The notes: generated from the sequence alone by a model not told the origin. A stretch of DNA of 64,000 nt from CBDBJK01 sp965206395 (GCA_965206395.1 CBDBJK010000034.1:186001-250000), one strand, 5' to 3'; positions 1 through 9,726 are shown, counted from the stretch's first letter. Numbers and translations: made by a program.

Positions 1-643
1 ACAAGGTGGCGCTCTCGGTAAAGGTACTCATCATACTCTCGTGGCGTCTTTCGATTTGACCGAGGTGGAATCACAGGTAACGCGCCCCTGCCCAGGATGC
101 ATTGGAGAAAATCCATCGAATCGTATCCCTTATCAGCAATCACATGCTCGGTTTCGAAATCAGCTATCAATGCCTGTGCCTGGGTGATGTCGTGACATTG
201 ACCTGCTGTGAGCTCAAAGCGCAACGGGTTGCCCAATCCATCCACGCTCACGTGGATCTTGGTACTGAACCCGCCTCGGCTCCGGCCAAGAGCTTGGGCC
301 GATTGGCCACCGTTTTTTTGGAGGCTCCAGCAGCACAGGGATGAGCGCGAACCACAGTGCTATCAATGATGACATGCTCCATATCGGGGTCTTGCACAAA
401 ATGCTGATGCATTCGTTCCCATACACCCTTTTCACACCAGCGTGCGAAGCGCTTATATACGCTGTTCCAGTGACCGTAGTGCTCAGGCAGCAGTCTCCAA
501 GGAGCACCACTTCGTGCCATCCACAGGATGGCCTCGACGTAGCGCCTGCAATCGTCCTCCTCTCCAACGTAGAGGTCTGGGCATGAGCGCAGAAATTCAA
601 GGATTTTCGACCATTGTTCATTGCGTAATTCAGTCGTTGACAT
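1..643 (-). CDS. IS5-family transposase, two frames (orfA/orfB), partial
   Basis: The transposase is encoded in two overlapping frames. OrfA (248-643) has the N-terminal IS5 domain with a WRLLPEHYGHWNSVYKRF-type motif and the first catalytic aspartate in IIDSTVVRAH. OrfB, in the -1 frame, continues through the second DDE block (ADKGYDS) and runs off the left edge. A run of seven A (minus strand, 313-319) after the HPCAAGAS segment is a natural slippery site; reading -1 there restores a continuous IS5 transposase. This two-ORF arrangement is typical of the IS427 group, so the frame change is probably programmed. Start 643 is chosen because the ATG precedes the conserved STTELRN segment; longer starts run into the terminal repeat. 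Confidence 0.8.
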
Positions 644-675
644 GTATCCATTATGCACCAAATGTCAACACAACC
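1..675 (-). mobile_element. IS5-family (IS427-group-like) insertion sequence, copy 1, cut by the window edge
   Basis: This is the right-hand 675 bp of an element whose other copy lies at 62195-63013. The right terminal inverted repeat (AAATGTCAACACAACC) ends at 675 and is followed by TA, the expected 2-bp target. By comparison with the second copy, 133 bp of the left end lie outside the window. Only two base differences plus an 11-bp duplication in the other copy were noticed, so the copies are recent. Both copies face the same way, so they form direct repeats about 62 kb apart. Confidence 0.9.
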
Positions 676-691
676 TAATAGGAGTTCACAG

Positions 692-2769
692 ATGCCTGGG
701 TTTCACACGATACACCTTCGGTTGAAGACCATCAAAGTTTACCTCCTGGTCGCCTTGCTATTGAGTTCGTTTCTCTTAATGGCAGGCACGTCGCAGGCAT
801 ATGGCGGTGCCGGACAGATTTCTAGCAATGACGCCAATCCTACCAACAACTCTGCCTCAGAGGACACCGCCGTCCCGCCTCTGGCAGAGCTTACCGTGGC
901 GTCTTTCCCCTTGACCAGCCTATACGATAAGCTGCTGGACATAGATACAGGTGGGAACCTCGTTCCAGAACTCGCTACGGGCTGGACGGTCAGCCCGGAT
1001 GGGACCACGTACACTCTTGTTCTGCGCGAGAACGTGCAATTTCACGATGGCACGTTACTCAATGCTTTGGCGGTAAAGTTCAACATGGAAAACACGGTAG
1101 AGTTGTTCCCGGACTTGATGCGAACCTCCCTCCTGGGGAAAGGGATTATCTCCCAGGTGGATACTCCTGATTCGTTGACGGTCGAGGTAGTCCTGCCAGC
1201 CGCCGATCCTGGATTCTTGCAGATGCTCACAGGCCTGGATGGCATGATCGTATCGCCCCCAATCCCAGCAATCTCCACAGCAGCGAGCGATCCGGTGGGG
1301 GCAGGGCCCTTCGAGTTCGGGAGTCTTACGCCATTTAGTCGCCTGAATTTGCAAGCATTCCCAGATTACTGGGGGGGACAGCCACAGGTGAGTACCCTCA
1401 CGTTTTTCTATGTCCCCGAAGAAGCAACCCGGCTCGCACTTTTACTGGTACAACAAGCTCAGGTAGCGACGTATGAAAGTCAGACAATTTTTGATCGTTT
1501 GAGCCGGGATGGCTTCGGCTTGTGTGGAAGTCCGCCCGACTTCCAGGGGTTCTTACCCACCCTCACGGGGTTCGAGTGTTTCCCTGACAAGGCAATGCGG
1601 TTCGAGAACGTCAGCGGTTTAAGCACTCTAGGTGTGGGGTTAGCCAACTTTGAAGATGGGCCAGTGCCACCCCCCGGGGCCGACCTGTCGGTGAGCAAGA
1701 GCGACGACGCAGACCCGGTGATGGCTGGTGATACGTTAATCTACACCGTGCAAGTAGACAACGCAGGACCATTGGATGCTACCGGAGTCGTGGTAACCGA
1801 CACGCTGCCAGCGGGTGTGACGTTCGTCTCTACTGCTGCTGCGCAGAGGACCCCAACGGAGTGCCTACCTGTTCTTTGGGAACCATTCTATCGGGCGGCT
1901 CTACCCAATTCACTGTCACGGTGAATGTTGACGCTGACACATCAGGCACGATAATCAACCGGGTCGATGTGAGCGGCAATGAGGTCGACCCCAACCCCAG
2001 CAACAACTCGGACATCGAGGACACGATGGTCTTGGCAGAGGCCGACCTGTCGATCACCAAGCTAGACTCGATTGACCCTGTGATTGCTGGCGATCAGCTT
2101 ACCTATACAGTGCAGGTAGACAACGCAGGACCGTCGGACGCCACCGGAGTCGTGGTAACGGACACGCTGCCGGTGGGAGTGAAGTTCGTGTCTACTACTG
2201 GGTGCGCTGAGGACCCCAATGGAGTGCCTACCTGTTCCCTGGGCACAATCCTGGCAAATGGTTCTGCCCAATTCACTATCACGGTGGACGTCGGCGCTGG
2301 CACATCAGGCACGATAACCAATCGGGTCGATGTGAGCGGCAGTGAGACCGACCCCAACCCCGACAACAACTCAGATACTGAGGACACCATAGTCACCCCT
2401 GTTTGTAGATTGGATTTGACACTCAGCCTCGTAGAAGGCACGCTCACGATGGACTTCATTCTAGGCACGTCAGGGCCGGCGAATTGGGGCGTGTGGCTGT
2501 CCATCCCGAACTTCGGTTTCGTTCAATTGTGGACAGCGCCGCTTCCACCGATTCCCACTACGAGCTTCCCGGTGCCGATTCCAGGATTTCCCTCATTGGG
2601 AACAGTGGGATTCCTCACCGCCCTCATTGGGCCGGGAGGGGTGACATGCTTCGACGTGGCCTTCATTGACACGGGGACGCCGTCAACGGCAAACCCAACG
2701 CTCGAAGAACTTCGGGAACTGATTCCAAACAACGCTATCGCTTTGCCGGGTATAGGAAATAGCAACTAA
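692..2769 (+). pseudogene. Peptide-binding (SBP_bac_5-like) domain fused to DUF11 repeats, frameshifted
   Basis: The start at 692 has an AGGAG ribosome site 7 nt upstream, just outside the IS end at 675. The protein begins with a signal peptide (LLVALLLSSFLLMAG), then a domain resembling extracellular solute-binding family 5 (PELATGWTVSPDGTTYTL, NVQFHDG). That domain is much shorter than the usual 450-500 residues. Next come two DUF11 repeats (about 60 residues each, TYTVQVDNAGP and VVVTDTLP motifs) and a C-terminal unknown domain ending near 2769. Around 1840 the frame changes: comparison with the second DUF11 repeat shows one base is missing in the GCTGCTGCG stretch, so the first reading ends at 1924. 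Without the deletion the product would be about 690 residues and presumably secreted. Role is inferred: surface or adhesive protein, perhaps not a transporter component since no permease lies nearby. Confidence 0.7.
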
Positions 2770-2778
2770 TCCGTCCTG

Positions 2779-2810
2779 TAGGGGCGTCCTTCCGCGGAAG
2801 GACGCCCCTA
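2779..2810. terminator. Perfect 32-bp palindrome between convergent genes
   Basis: The sequence is a perfect inverted repeat with arms TAGGGGCGTCCTTCCG and its complement. It sits between the end of the DUF11 gene (2769) and the end of the RND gene (2827), so it can act as a bidirectional terminator, although no clear T-tract follows. Its 16-bp core TCCTTCCGCGGAAGGA also occurs inside the repeat at 19581-19664. Confidence 0.65.
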
Positions 2811-2826
2811 CCCAACTCAGTCTTTG

Positions 2827-5800
2827 CTAATTGTCACCGGCTTCTTGCGCAGCCGATGCTGGCAGTCCAGGAGAAGCTGTAAGATGCAGCTTGAAGCCTA
2901 TTCGCCTGAAGAAGTGCGGCAGGTTCTCGTGCATTATGGTGTACACGACCGGCACAACGATCAGTGTTAGAAACGTCGAACTCATCAGGCCACCAATGAC
3001 CACCGTTGCCAGTTCTGCTCCTATTATTCCCCCCTCCGCGCTGACGAATGCCGCCAGAGGAAGTAACGCGATGCTGGTGGTGAATGCAGTCATCAGAATC
3101 GGACGCAGACGAGTGCGCCCTCCTTCCACCAGGGCGTCGTGAACACTCAGTCCCCGCTCTCGAAGCTGCTCCACAAATGCGATGAGCACGATTGCGTTTG
3201 TGATAACGATTCCTATCAGCAACAGGACTCCCATCATGGCGGGCAGCCCAAGGGTTCGGGAGGTGATTACCAGGGCAGCCAGAGCACCGATGAGGGCCAG
3301 GGGGAGGCTCATGATTATGACGAAAGGGTTCCGCAACGAACCCAGGGAGGCGACCATCACCAGATAGACCAGAATAATGCCAACTGCCATCGCAAGCCCT
3401 ATGTCTTGAAACCCCTCTGCTACCTGCTGAAAGATGCCGCCCGTCGTGACATCGATACCAGGAGGAAGGCCGATGGCGTCAATCTTCGCCTGCACCTCTC
3501 TGCCGATTGCCTGGGTGTTTTCACCGGTGATGGAGCCATTAATGCTCGCGGCCCTCTGACCATCGGAGCGGCTAATGCTCACAGGCCCTTTCTGGAGCGA
3601 AACCTCGGCGATGTCCGCCAACGGCGCCGAGCCAAGAGGCCCCGTCACCGTGACGGCTTTGAGCTTGTCGACGCTGTTTAAATCGTCGGGGCGAGCGCGC
3701 AAGACAACGCTTGTCGTAACGCCCTCCAGAACGACCTGCGTTACTTGCTGGCCGACCAGAAGCTGATTGACTTGCAGGGCAACCGCTCTGGTTGTCAGAC
3801 CCAAAACCGCCGCCGCTTCGGGGTTGACGGCAATGAGCAACTCATCCCTTGCTTCGGTAACGTCGCTGCTGACATTGACGATTCCGTCTATGCTGCTGAA
3901 TTCGTCAACAAGCCGTCTGGCTACGTCGGAGATAACAGCGTAGTCACTGCCAGCGATGCTCACCTCAAGACCTGACGTGGGTGGCCCACCGGCGTCGATC
4001 TCGGTGACGGTTATGGATTGCTCACTGTTATCGTCGAACTGCGCTCTCAAAGTCTCGGCGACGTCATCGGGAGCATCTTCGCTAAGGCGGAGGAATATGT
4101 TGACGATTCCTGACCCAGGCGAGCCGCCTCCCGGAGCAAAGGCATCAGTACTTCCAATGGTACTCTGATACAAATCCACTATCCCGTCGCTAGTCAAACC
4201 AGCCAGAACGTCCTCCACTTGTTCGACCTGTGCGATGGTTCGCTGTAGAGACGTACCGGGAGGTACCGTGATATTAATGGTGAGGAAGCGCTCACCTCCC
4301 GATGGGAATAGGGTTATGGGAATTATGAGTACCAGCGCCAGGCTTCCTATCGTAATAGCCAGACTCCCTAGTATCGTGGCGATCTTGTGGCGCAGCGTCC
4401 ACAGGAGAGCAGGTGTATAGGCCTTCTGCATCCAGGTCTCATCACCGCCCGCGCCTTCATCTGTCGCCGTATCATCGTTCAAATCACCGGGCCTCAAAAG
4501 AATGGCGGCAAGTACCGGAATAGCGGTAAGTGCAACCACGAGCGAGGCGATAAGAGTGAAGCTGACGGTAATCGCGAAGGGCAGGAAGAACGAACCTACC
4601 AGTCCCTGAATGAATGCTAATGGAAGGAAAACCACGATAGTGGTCAAGGTTGAGGTGATGATGGCCGGGGCGACCTCTTTCGTAGCCTCCAGAGCGACTT
4701 GAATTCGGTTGTCGCTTCTCTGAAGGTGGCGGTACACGTTTTCGAGGACGACGATACTATCATCGACCACACGGCCCACGGATATTGCCAGGCCTCCCAA
4801 CGTCATCAGGTTCAGGTTTAGGCCAAATGCGCCCATTAGCAGAATCCCTGAGAGTATGCTCAATGGGATGGACATACCGACGACCAGCGTAGGCCTCAAG
4901 GTAAGTGTCAGCCCTTTGAGCAATCCGGGTCGCACGTTGATGAGAAATGCGAACACAACCACGACGGCGAACAGAAATCCAAGAAGGGCCTCACGCTGAA
5001 GACTGTCAACTTGAGCTTGAATTTCCGGTCCGTCGTTTGTTATGGTCACTATCTCCACGTCAGGCGGCAGGTCTGGGAGTGACGACAGGTTTTCCAGCAC
5101 CTCGGACGTCACGTCAACGGTGTTGGCGTCAGGTTCTTTGAGAACACCGATGCCGATGCTAGCTTTTCCGTTGGTGCGCGAGATGCTTGAAGCCGCCGAC
5201 GCTCCCAGACTAACCTCGGCGATATCCGACAGCAGGACTTGCTCTGGTGGGGGTTGGCTGCCTGAGCCTCTAGCAGACGGCGCTCCGGGAGGCCTACCTT
5301 GTGAGGAGACACCTACTGTCAAGTTGAGTATCTGATCCAGTGAACTGAAGGTGTTGGAAATCCTTATAGTAAGGGTTTGACCCTCTTCTGTAATGGCTCC
5401 AGCGGGGAGTGTCACGTTATTCTCACGAAGGGCGCTCATTACCTGAAACACAGATATCCCCGTCTCGGACAATTTGTCCGTGTCGAGATCAATCAACACC
5501 TGTCGGTCTGCGCCGCCGGTGACATCGACACCAAACACGCCGTCCACGCTTTCTATGGCTGGAAGAATAAGCGTCTGGACAATTCGCTGCAACTCAGGAA
5601 TATCCCTGTCGCCTAAAACGCTTAACAGTATTGCGGGGAAAGAATCTGTATTGATGCGGCCCACTCTGGGGGCGTTCACTCCGGAGGGAAAGACGATATT
5701 GTTGAGATTCGAGGTGATGATGCGCTCGGCCTCGTCCATATCGGTGCCGAAAGTGAAGTTAGCAAGCACCACAGAACGGTTCTCCAGCGAAGTGGATTGG

Positions 5801-6042
5801 ATGTCCTCCAGACCGTCTAGCGAGGAGATGGCGTTTTCGATGGGCTGAGTCACGTCCTGCACTACTGTTTCAGAACTCGCGGAAGGATAGAAGGTTAATA
5901 CAGTGACAAGTGGAAATTCGATGTCGGGGAACAGCTCCACAGGAAGAGACCTGTACGTTAGGATGCCGCCTACCAACACCAGAATCATAATCAGCACGGT
6001 TACAGGCCGCCTACTCAGGGCCAGCCTGGTAAGAAAACTCAT
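2827..6042 (-). CDS. RND efflux transporter permease (AcrB/HAE1-like)
   Basis: The 1071-residue protein has the full RND layout: an N-terminal membrane helix (PVTVLIMILVLVGGILTY), a large extracytoplasmic domain, a bundle of membrane helices (about residues 350-530), a second extracytoplasmic loop and a C-terminal bundle. The helix-4 aspartate pair needed for proton coupling is present in VGRVVDDSIVVLENVYRH. The family exports lipophilic compounds or drugs with proton import. Start 6042 has an AGG-type ribosome site (CGAGGTATTTCATG). No membrane-fusion protein or outer-membrane channel gene is adjacent; this is common for RND proteins of bacteria with one membrane, and the substrate cannot be told. 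Confidence 0.9.
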   Translation of the reverse strand: MSFLTRLALSRRPVTVLIMILVLVGGILTYRSLPVELFPDIEFPLVTVLTFYPSASSETVVQDVTQPIENAISSLDGLEDIQSTSLENRSVVLANFTFGTDMDEAERIITSNLNNIVFPSGVNAPRVGRINTDSFPAILLSVLGDRDIPELQRIVQTLILPAIESVDGVFGVDVTGGADRQVLIDLDTDKLSETGISVFQVMSALRENNVTLPAGAITEEGQTLTIRISNTFSSLDQILNLTVGVSSQGRPPGAPSARGSGSQPPPEQVLLSDIAEVSLGASAASSISRTNGKASIGIGVLKEPDANTVDVTSEVLENLSSLPDLPPDVEIVTITNDGPEIQAQVDSLQREALLGFLFAVVVVFAFLINVRPGLLKGLTLTLRPTLVVGMSIPLSILSGILLMGAFGLNLNLMTLGGLAISVGRVVDDSIVVLENVYRHLQRSDNRIQVALEATKEVAPAIITSTLTTIVVFLPLAFIQGLVGSFFLPFAITVSFTLIASLVVALTAIPVLAAILLRPGDLNDDTATDEGAGGDETWMQKAYTPALLWTLRHKIATILGSLAITIGSLALVLIIPITLFPSGGERFLTINITVPPGTSLQRTIAQVEQVEDVLAGLTSDGIVDLYQSTIGSTDAFAPGGGSPGSGIVNIFLRLSEDAPDDVAETLRAQFDDNSEQSITVTEIDAGGPPTSGLEVSIAGSDYAVISDVARRLVDEFSSIDGIVNVSSDVTEARDELLIAVNPEAAAVLGLTTRAVALQVNQLLVGQQVTQVVLEGVTTSVVLRARPDDLNSVDKLKAVTVTGPLGSAPLADIAEVSLQKGPVSISRSDGQRAASINGSITGENTQAIGREVQAKIDAIGLPPGIDVTTGGIFQQVAEGFQDIGLAMAVGIILVYLVMVASLGSLRNPFVIIMSLPLALIGALAALVITSRTLGLPAMMGVLLLIGIVITNAIVLIAFVEQLRERGLSVHDALVEGGRTRLRPILMTAFTTSIALLPLAAFVSAEGGIIGAELATVVIGGLMSSTFLTLIVVPVVYTIMHENLPHFFRRIGFKLHLTASPGLPASAAQEAGDN

Positions 6043-6330
6043 GAAATACCTCGTTCGCTAAAGTCGGTCGATCAGCCAATGGGACTCTTTAGTATACGTT
6101 AACGCAGGCTCTTACGTTAGGTCGAAGCACATGCCTCGTCAAGGTCAGCTAGCAGTGCGAACGTCGCACTTTTGCCTACGTTTAGCATGGCAAATGGACT
6201 GACACCACGAGACTAAACTACGCTCTCCGTCCAGGTGCAAATACGTGGCCCTTACCCTGACGATGTGGAGCGTGTTATATTCTCACTGACTATTTATAAT
6301 CAGCCCGACCACGCAAGGGGAGGTTTAACC
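6043..6330. promoter_or_regulatory. Divergent intergenic region with -10-like box and small inverted repeat
   Basis: This 288-bp gap separates the RND pump (minus) and the TPP enzyme (plus), so it should carry both promoters. A perfect TATAAT lies at 6295-6300, 30 nt before the 6331 start, without a convincing -35 box. An inverted repeat TAACG-N10-CGTTA at 6100-6119 lies in the expected upstream region of the pump gene and could be an operator. Both assignments are inference from sequence pattern only. Confidence 0.3.
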
Positions 6331-7149
6331 ATGCGAACGATTGACGTGATTGCCCAGATTTTGAAGCAAGAGGGAGTTGAGTATCTCAGCGCGTTCCCCA
6401 CAACGCCAGTCATTGAGGCGGCAGCGGAAATTGGCATTCGTCCCATTATATGCCGCCAGGAGCGGGTAGGCGTGGGCATCGCCGACGGCTATTCCAGGGT
6501 TAAGAACGGCAAGCCTCCAGGTGTCTTCGCCATGCAGTATGGGCCTGGGGCCGAAAACGCCTACGCGGGCGTCGCCACTGCCTACTCGGACGCGGTTCCG
6601 ATGCTGCTCCTGCCGCTAGGCCATCCGAGGGAGCGCGACGGCATTTTCCCGCACTTCAGTTCAGTGCGCAGCTACGAGTCGGTGACCAAGTTTGTCGAGC
6701 AGTTAAGTTCCCCAAACCGGGTCGTGGATACTATGCGACGCGCGTTTGCCAGCCTCAAAATGGGACGCCCCGGCCCTGTCATGGTGGAGATTCCCGCCGA
6801 TGTCGCGATTGAAGAGGTTGACCCCTCGATTCTCGATGGCTATATGCCCGTCAAGGCCGCAGTCGCCGAGGGCAATCCGCAGGATATTCTGGAGGCGGCT
6901 AGAGCGCTGCTTGAGGCCCAGAATCCTATCATCCACGCGGGACAGGGCGTTCTATACGCCGACTCTACACAGGAGTTGGTTGAGCTTGCCGAGCTTCTCC
7001 AGGCTCCAGTGATGACCACGATGGCGGGAAAGAGCGCGTTTCCTGAAAAGCATCCCCTGGCTCTGGGAAGCGGCTCTGGCGTGATGAGCGCACCAGTTTT
7101 CAACTTTCTCACGAAGGCAGATGTCATTTTCGGCATCGGAACTAGTGGT

Positions 7150-7800
7150 TCAACGTTTTTGTATTGATGGGTAGAGTGACTTTAGCTTGATGCGCGCATC
7201 CTCGGTAGTGAAGCGCCAATCCACTCGTATCACATCCCGGTTGCGTTGATTCTGCCAAGCATTGACCTCGCCGCGCAGGATGTCTTGATTGGCAATCCGT
7301 CGGTCCAGGCACTGTCGAGCCAGCACACCGATCTCTATCTCCGCCATATTCAACCAACTCCCGTGTTTGGGAGTGTAGTGTATCTCCAGTCGCTCAGCTA
7401 TACGCCTCGCCTCAGCAGGCTCGAATGCCTCGTATAGCGAGGACAGCTTGTGAGTGTTGAGATTGTCCATTACCAGCACGATCCGGTCTCTGTCAGGGTA
7501 GTCCTCGTCGACCAGTTTCTTTATCACATGCGCCCAGTCCACCTTCGTGCGACGCTCTCTGACCTCGACTCGGCGCCATCCGTCCAACGGTGCAAACAGC
7601 ATGAACAGGCTGCTCACTCCATTGCGCTCGTATTCGTAGTCGTATGCCGCCGATAAGCCGGGCGCTGCGGGACGCGGCACTCGCGTCTCCTTGACTTGCT
7701 GTTTGCTCGTCTCATCCATGCACACCTGAACCTCATTCCCATCGTACGGCCGTTGGTAGACCTCCAGTACGTCTTCCATCACGTCTTCCATCGCGCACAC
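7150..7800 (-). CDS. IS630 transposase, catalytic DDE frame (orfB)
   Basis: This frame holds the DDE catalytic core of the IS630 family: first aspartate in QVCMDETSKQQ, second in VLVMDNLNTHK, and glutamate in GSWLNMAEIEIG. It lies one frame away from orfA and its true beginning is at the A-run near 7865; the 7800 start codon has no ribosome site. Together the two frames would give about 380 residues, the usual size for the family. Confidence 0.8.
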   Translation of the reverse strand: MCAMEDVMEDVLEVYQRPYDGNEVQVCMDETSKQQVKETRVPRPAAPGLSAAYDYEYERNGVSSLFMLFAPLDGWRRVEVRERRTKVDWAHVIKKLVDEDYPDRDRIVLVMDNLNTHKLSSLYEAFEPAEARRIAERLEIHYTPKHGSWLNMAEIEIGVLARQCLDRRIANQDILRGEVNAWQNQRNRDVIRVDWRFTTEDARIKLKSLYPSIQKR

Positions 7801-8305
7801 AAACTCCGCGCTCTGACCGGGCGGGATGCACCAACTCTGCTTCAGCCACGGCTTCAGTTCGTTTTTTTTTAAGCGCCTGGCGAACCGTCTCGGTGCTAAT
7901 GGTCCCGACTATCTCACACTCGACCAACTGGTCAGCCAACAGCTTCAGGGTCCAACTGGCACGCCCCTCCGGCGGTTCCCCGCAGGCCATCGCTATCAAC
8001 CGTGCTTCACCTTCGCCGTCCAGTCTCTTTTGACGCCGACGCAGTTGCTTTTTGCGATTCAGCGCAGACTCGACCCCCTCCTCCACACAGCGCTTGCGTA
8101 TTCGCTCGACCGTTGACTGTCCCACACCGAGCGCGCTGGTGATGTCCGCGTCCTTCATTCCCCCGTCCGAGCGTGACTCATCGCTCATCAGCAGAATGCG
8201 CGCATGGGTCTGTTTGTACGCCGCAGCCCGACCGCGTGAGACCAAGGCGTTGAGTTCCTGTTGTTCGTCGGTAGTCAGTCTGATACGGTACTTCTTGGTA
8301 GACAT
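7733..8305 (-). CDS. IS630 transposase, N-terminal frame (orfA)
   Basis: This frame encodes the helix-turn-helix part of an IS630 transposase (ITSALGVGQSTVERIRKRC) and a linker up to RQALKK. Start 8305 is preferred because GAGGAGG lies 7 nt upstream; a neighbouring ATG at 8308 is slightly too close. At a run of nine A (minus strand, 7862-7870) the frame must change to continue into the catalytic part. With eight A the two frames would be one continuous protein. Transcriptional slippage on such a run is known for several IS630 members, but a sequencing insertion is equally possible. Confidence 0.75.
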   Translation of the reverse strand: MSTKKYRIRLTTDEQQELNALVSRGRAAAYKQTHARILLMSDESRSDGGMKDADITSALGVGQSTVERIRKRCVEEGVESALNRKKQLRRRQKRLDGEGEARLIAMACGEPPEGRASWTLKLLADQLVECEIVGTISTETVRQALKKKRTEAVAEAELVHPARSERGVCVRDGRRDGRRTGGLPTAVRWE

Positions 8306-8509
8306 CATGGTTCCTCCTCGGTTCAACGTTACGATTGAACCCCCAAGAGGAACAATGACTATCATGGTATTCATTTCAATGATGTTGGACCACTAGCTTC
8401 ACCAGGCATGGCATGACCACTGAGGTGGTACCCAAAAACTAGACAACTGGCTAAGAGAGAGTCCAGCTCCTAAAATAACCGGCAACTAACCGACGTGAAG
8501 GAGCAGGAC

Positions 8510-8794
8510 ATGAAGCAGACGAGGAATAAGCACAGTCCGGCGTTCAAGGCCAAGGTGGCCCTGGCCGCCCTTGCGGGGGAAGAGACCATCGCCCAGCTGG
8601 CCAGCCGATTTGAGGTCCATCCCAGTCAGATTCACGCCTGGAAAAGGGCCCTAGTGGAAGGAGCCCCGGAGCTATTTGCCACCAATCAGAAATCCCAGGA
8701 GAAAGCCAAGGAAGCTCAGATTAACCACCTCTACCGGCACATCGGCCAGCTGAAGGTGGAACGCGATTTTTTGTCGGAAAGGTCCGGTCTATGA
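8510..8794 (+). CDS. IS3 transposase orfA (helix-turn-helix)
   Basis: OrfA is a 94-residue DNA-binding subunit of the IS3 type (HSPAFKAKVALAAL, TIAQLASRFEVHPSQIHAWK). The ATG at 8510 has GAAGGAG 6-7 nt upstream; an alternative GTG at 8495 is weaker. Its stop overlaps the orfB start as ATGA (8791-8794), in the -1 frame. The A-rich slippery site usual in IS3 elements is not obvious here, so translational coupling is a plausible alternative to frameshifting. Confidence 0.88.
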   Translation: MKQTRNKHSPAFKAKVALAALAGEETIAQLASRFEVHPSQIHAWKRALVEGAPELFATNQKSQEKAKEAQINHLYRHIGQLKVERDFLSERSGL

Positions 8795-9726
8795 GTCGCA
8801 GCATACGGCGAGCCATGATAGACCGAGACCACCAGCAGCTGTCTTTGGTGCGTCAATGTATCCTGCTGGACGTCAGCCGGGCCTCGGTGTACTACCGGCC
8901 GGTACCGACCAGGGCAGAAGACCTGGAGTTGATGGCCCTGATGGACCGTCAGTATTTGAAGACCCCCTTCTACGGCTCCAGGAAGATGAAGGCCTGGCTG
9001 CTGCAACAGGGCTATCTGGTGAGCCGAAAAAGGGTTCGAAGGCTGATGCGGTTGATGGGTCTGGAAGCCATCTACCGGCGTCCCAACACCAGCAAACCAG
9101 CGCCGGGACACCGGATCTTTCCCTATCTGCTGAAGGGAGTGGAGGTTAATCGGGTCGACCAGGTCTGGGCCGCGGACATCACCTACATCCCCATGGCGAA
9201 GGGCTTCCTGTACCTGGTGGCCATCATGGACTGGCACAGCCGGCACGTGCTGGCCTGGAAGCTCTCCAACACCATGGACACCAGCTTCTGCGTGGCGGCG
9301 TTGGAGGAAGCCCTGGGTAAGGGACGACCGGAGATATTCAACACCGACCAGGGGAGTCAGTTCACCAGTGAGGCCTTTACCCAGACGTTGCAGGAGCAGA
9401 GGGTCCAGGTCAGCATGGATGGTAAGGGTAGGTACCTGGACAACATCTTCGTGGAGCGGCTGTGGCGGAGCATCAAGTACGAGGAGGTGTATCTGAAAGC
9501 TTACCAGACCGTCGCCGAGGCCCGAACTGGGATCAATGCCTACCTGGAGTTCTACAACCGGCAGAGGCCTCACCAGGCTTTGGGCTACCGGACCCCAGCA
9601 GAGGTGTACCAACATGGCCAGGAAGAAAGGGGAGCAGCAGCTGAAGAAGCAGGGCTGCCATCGGGCTTGGTGAAACCTAGCGCAGGGGTGGGAGACTCTC
9701 TTAATTTAGCCCTCGTGCTGTCTTAA
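8791..9726 (+). CDS. IS3 transposase orfB (integrase core)
   Basis: The 311-residue protein begins with an HTH_21-like region (YGSRKMKAWLLQQGYLVSRK) followed by an rve integrase domain. The DDE triad is visible as WAADITYIP, NTDQGSQFTS and the glutamate in the DNIFVERLWRSIKYEEVY block. The typical C-terminal YNRQRPHQALGYRTPAEVY motif is present. It is intact and nearly identical to the copy at 39349, consistent with recent activity. Confidence 0.93.
   Translation: MSRSIRRAMIDRDHQQLSLVRQCILLDVSRASVYYRPVPTRAEDLELMALMDRQYLKTPFYGSRKMKAWLLQQGYLVSRKRVRRLMRLMGLEAIYRRPNTSKPAPGHRIFPYLLKGVEVNRVDQVWAADITYIPMAKGFLYLVAIMDWHSRHVLAWKLSNTMDTSFCVAALEEALGKGRPEIFNTDQGSQFTSEAFTQTLQEQRVQVSMDGKGRYLDNIFVERLWRSIKYEEVYLKAYQTVAEARTGINAYLEFYNRQRPHQALGYRTPAEVYQHGQEERGAAAEEAGLPSGLVKPSAGVGDSLNLALVLS

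Larger units (their letters stand above)
7145..8393 (-). mobile_element. IS630-family insertion sequence
   Basis: The 1249-bp element lies between duplicated TA dinucleotides (7143-7144 and 8394-8395), the hallmark target of the IS630/Tc1 group. Its ends form an imperfect inverted repeat: GTGGTTCAACGTTTTTGTAT on the left, GTGGTCCAACATCATTGAAA read inward on the right. A 156-bp relic of its right end is found again at 42227-42382. Confidence 0.9.
6331..8420 (+). pseudogene. Thiamine-diphosphate-dependent enzyme (acetolactate-synthase-like), interrupted by two IS elements
   Basis: Start 6331 has GGGAGGT 7-8 nt upstream. The first 271 codons (6331-7144) encode the pyrimidine-binding domain of the TPP family, including the catalytic glutamate in CRQERVGVG (residue 44), and the beginning of the middle domain. 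An IS630 element then interrupts it at 7143. If the IS and one TA copy are removed, the frame continues exactly as GIGTSFTRHGMTT (8394-8420) before the IS3 element at 8421. The C-terminal half, with the diphosphate-binding domain, is missing on the far side of the IS3, where a converging DUF2851 gene begins. Family members are about 550 residues; the remaining reading ends at a stop inside the IS (7167). The gene is almost certainly inactive. Confidence 0.85.

Noticed and set aside
8731..9615. Long open frame (294 codons) on the minus strand, found again at 39289-40173
   Set aside because: It is the antisense shadow of the IS3 orfB. Its repetition only reflects the two IS copies, and the protein resembles nothing.
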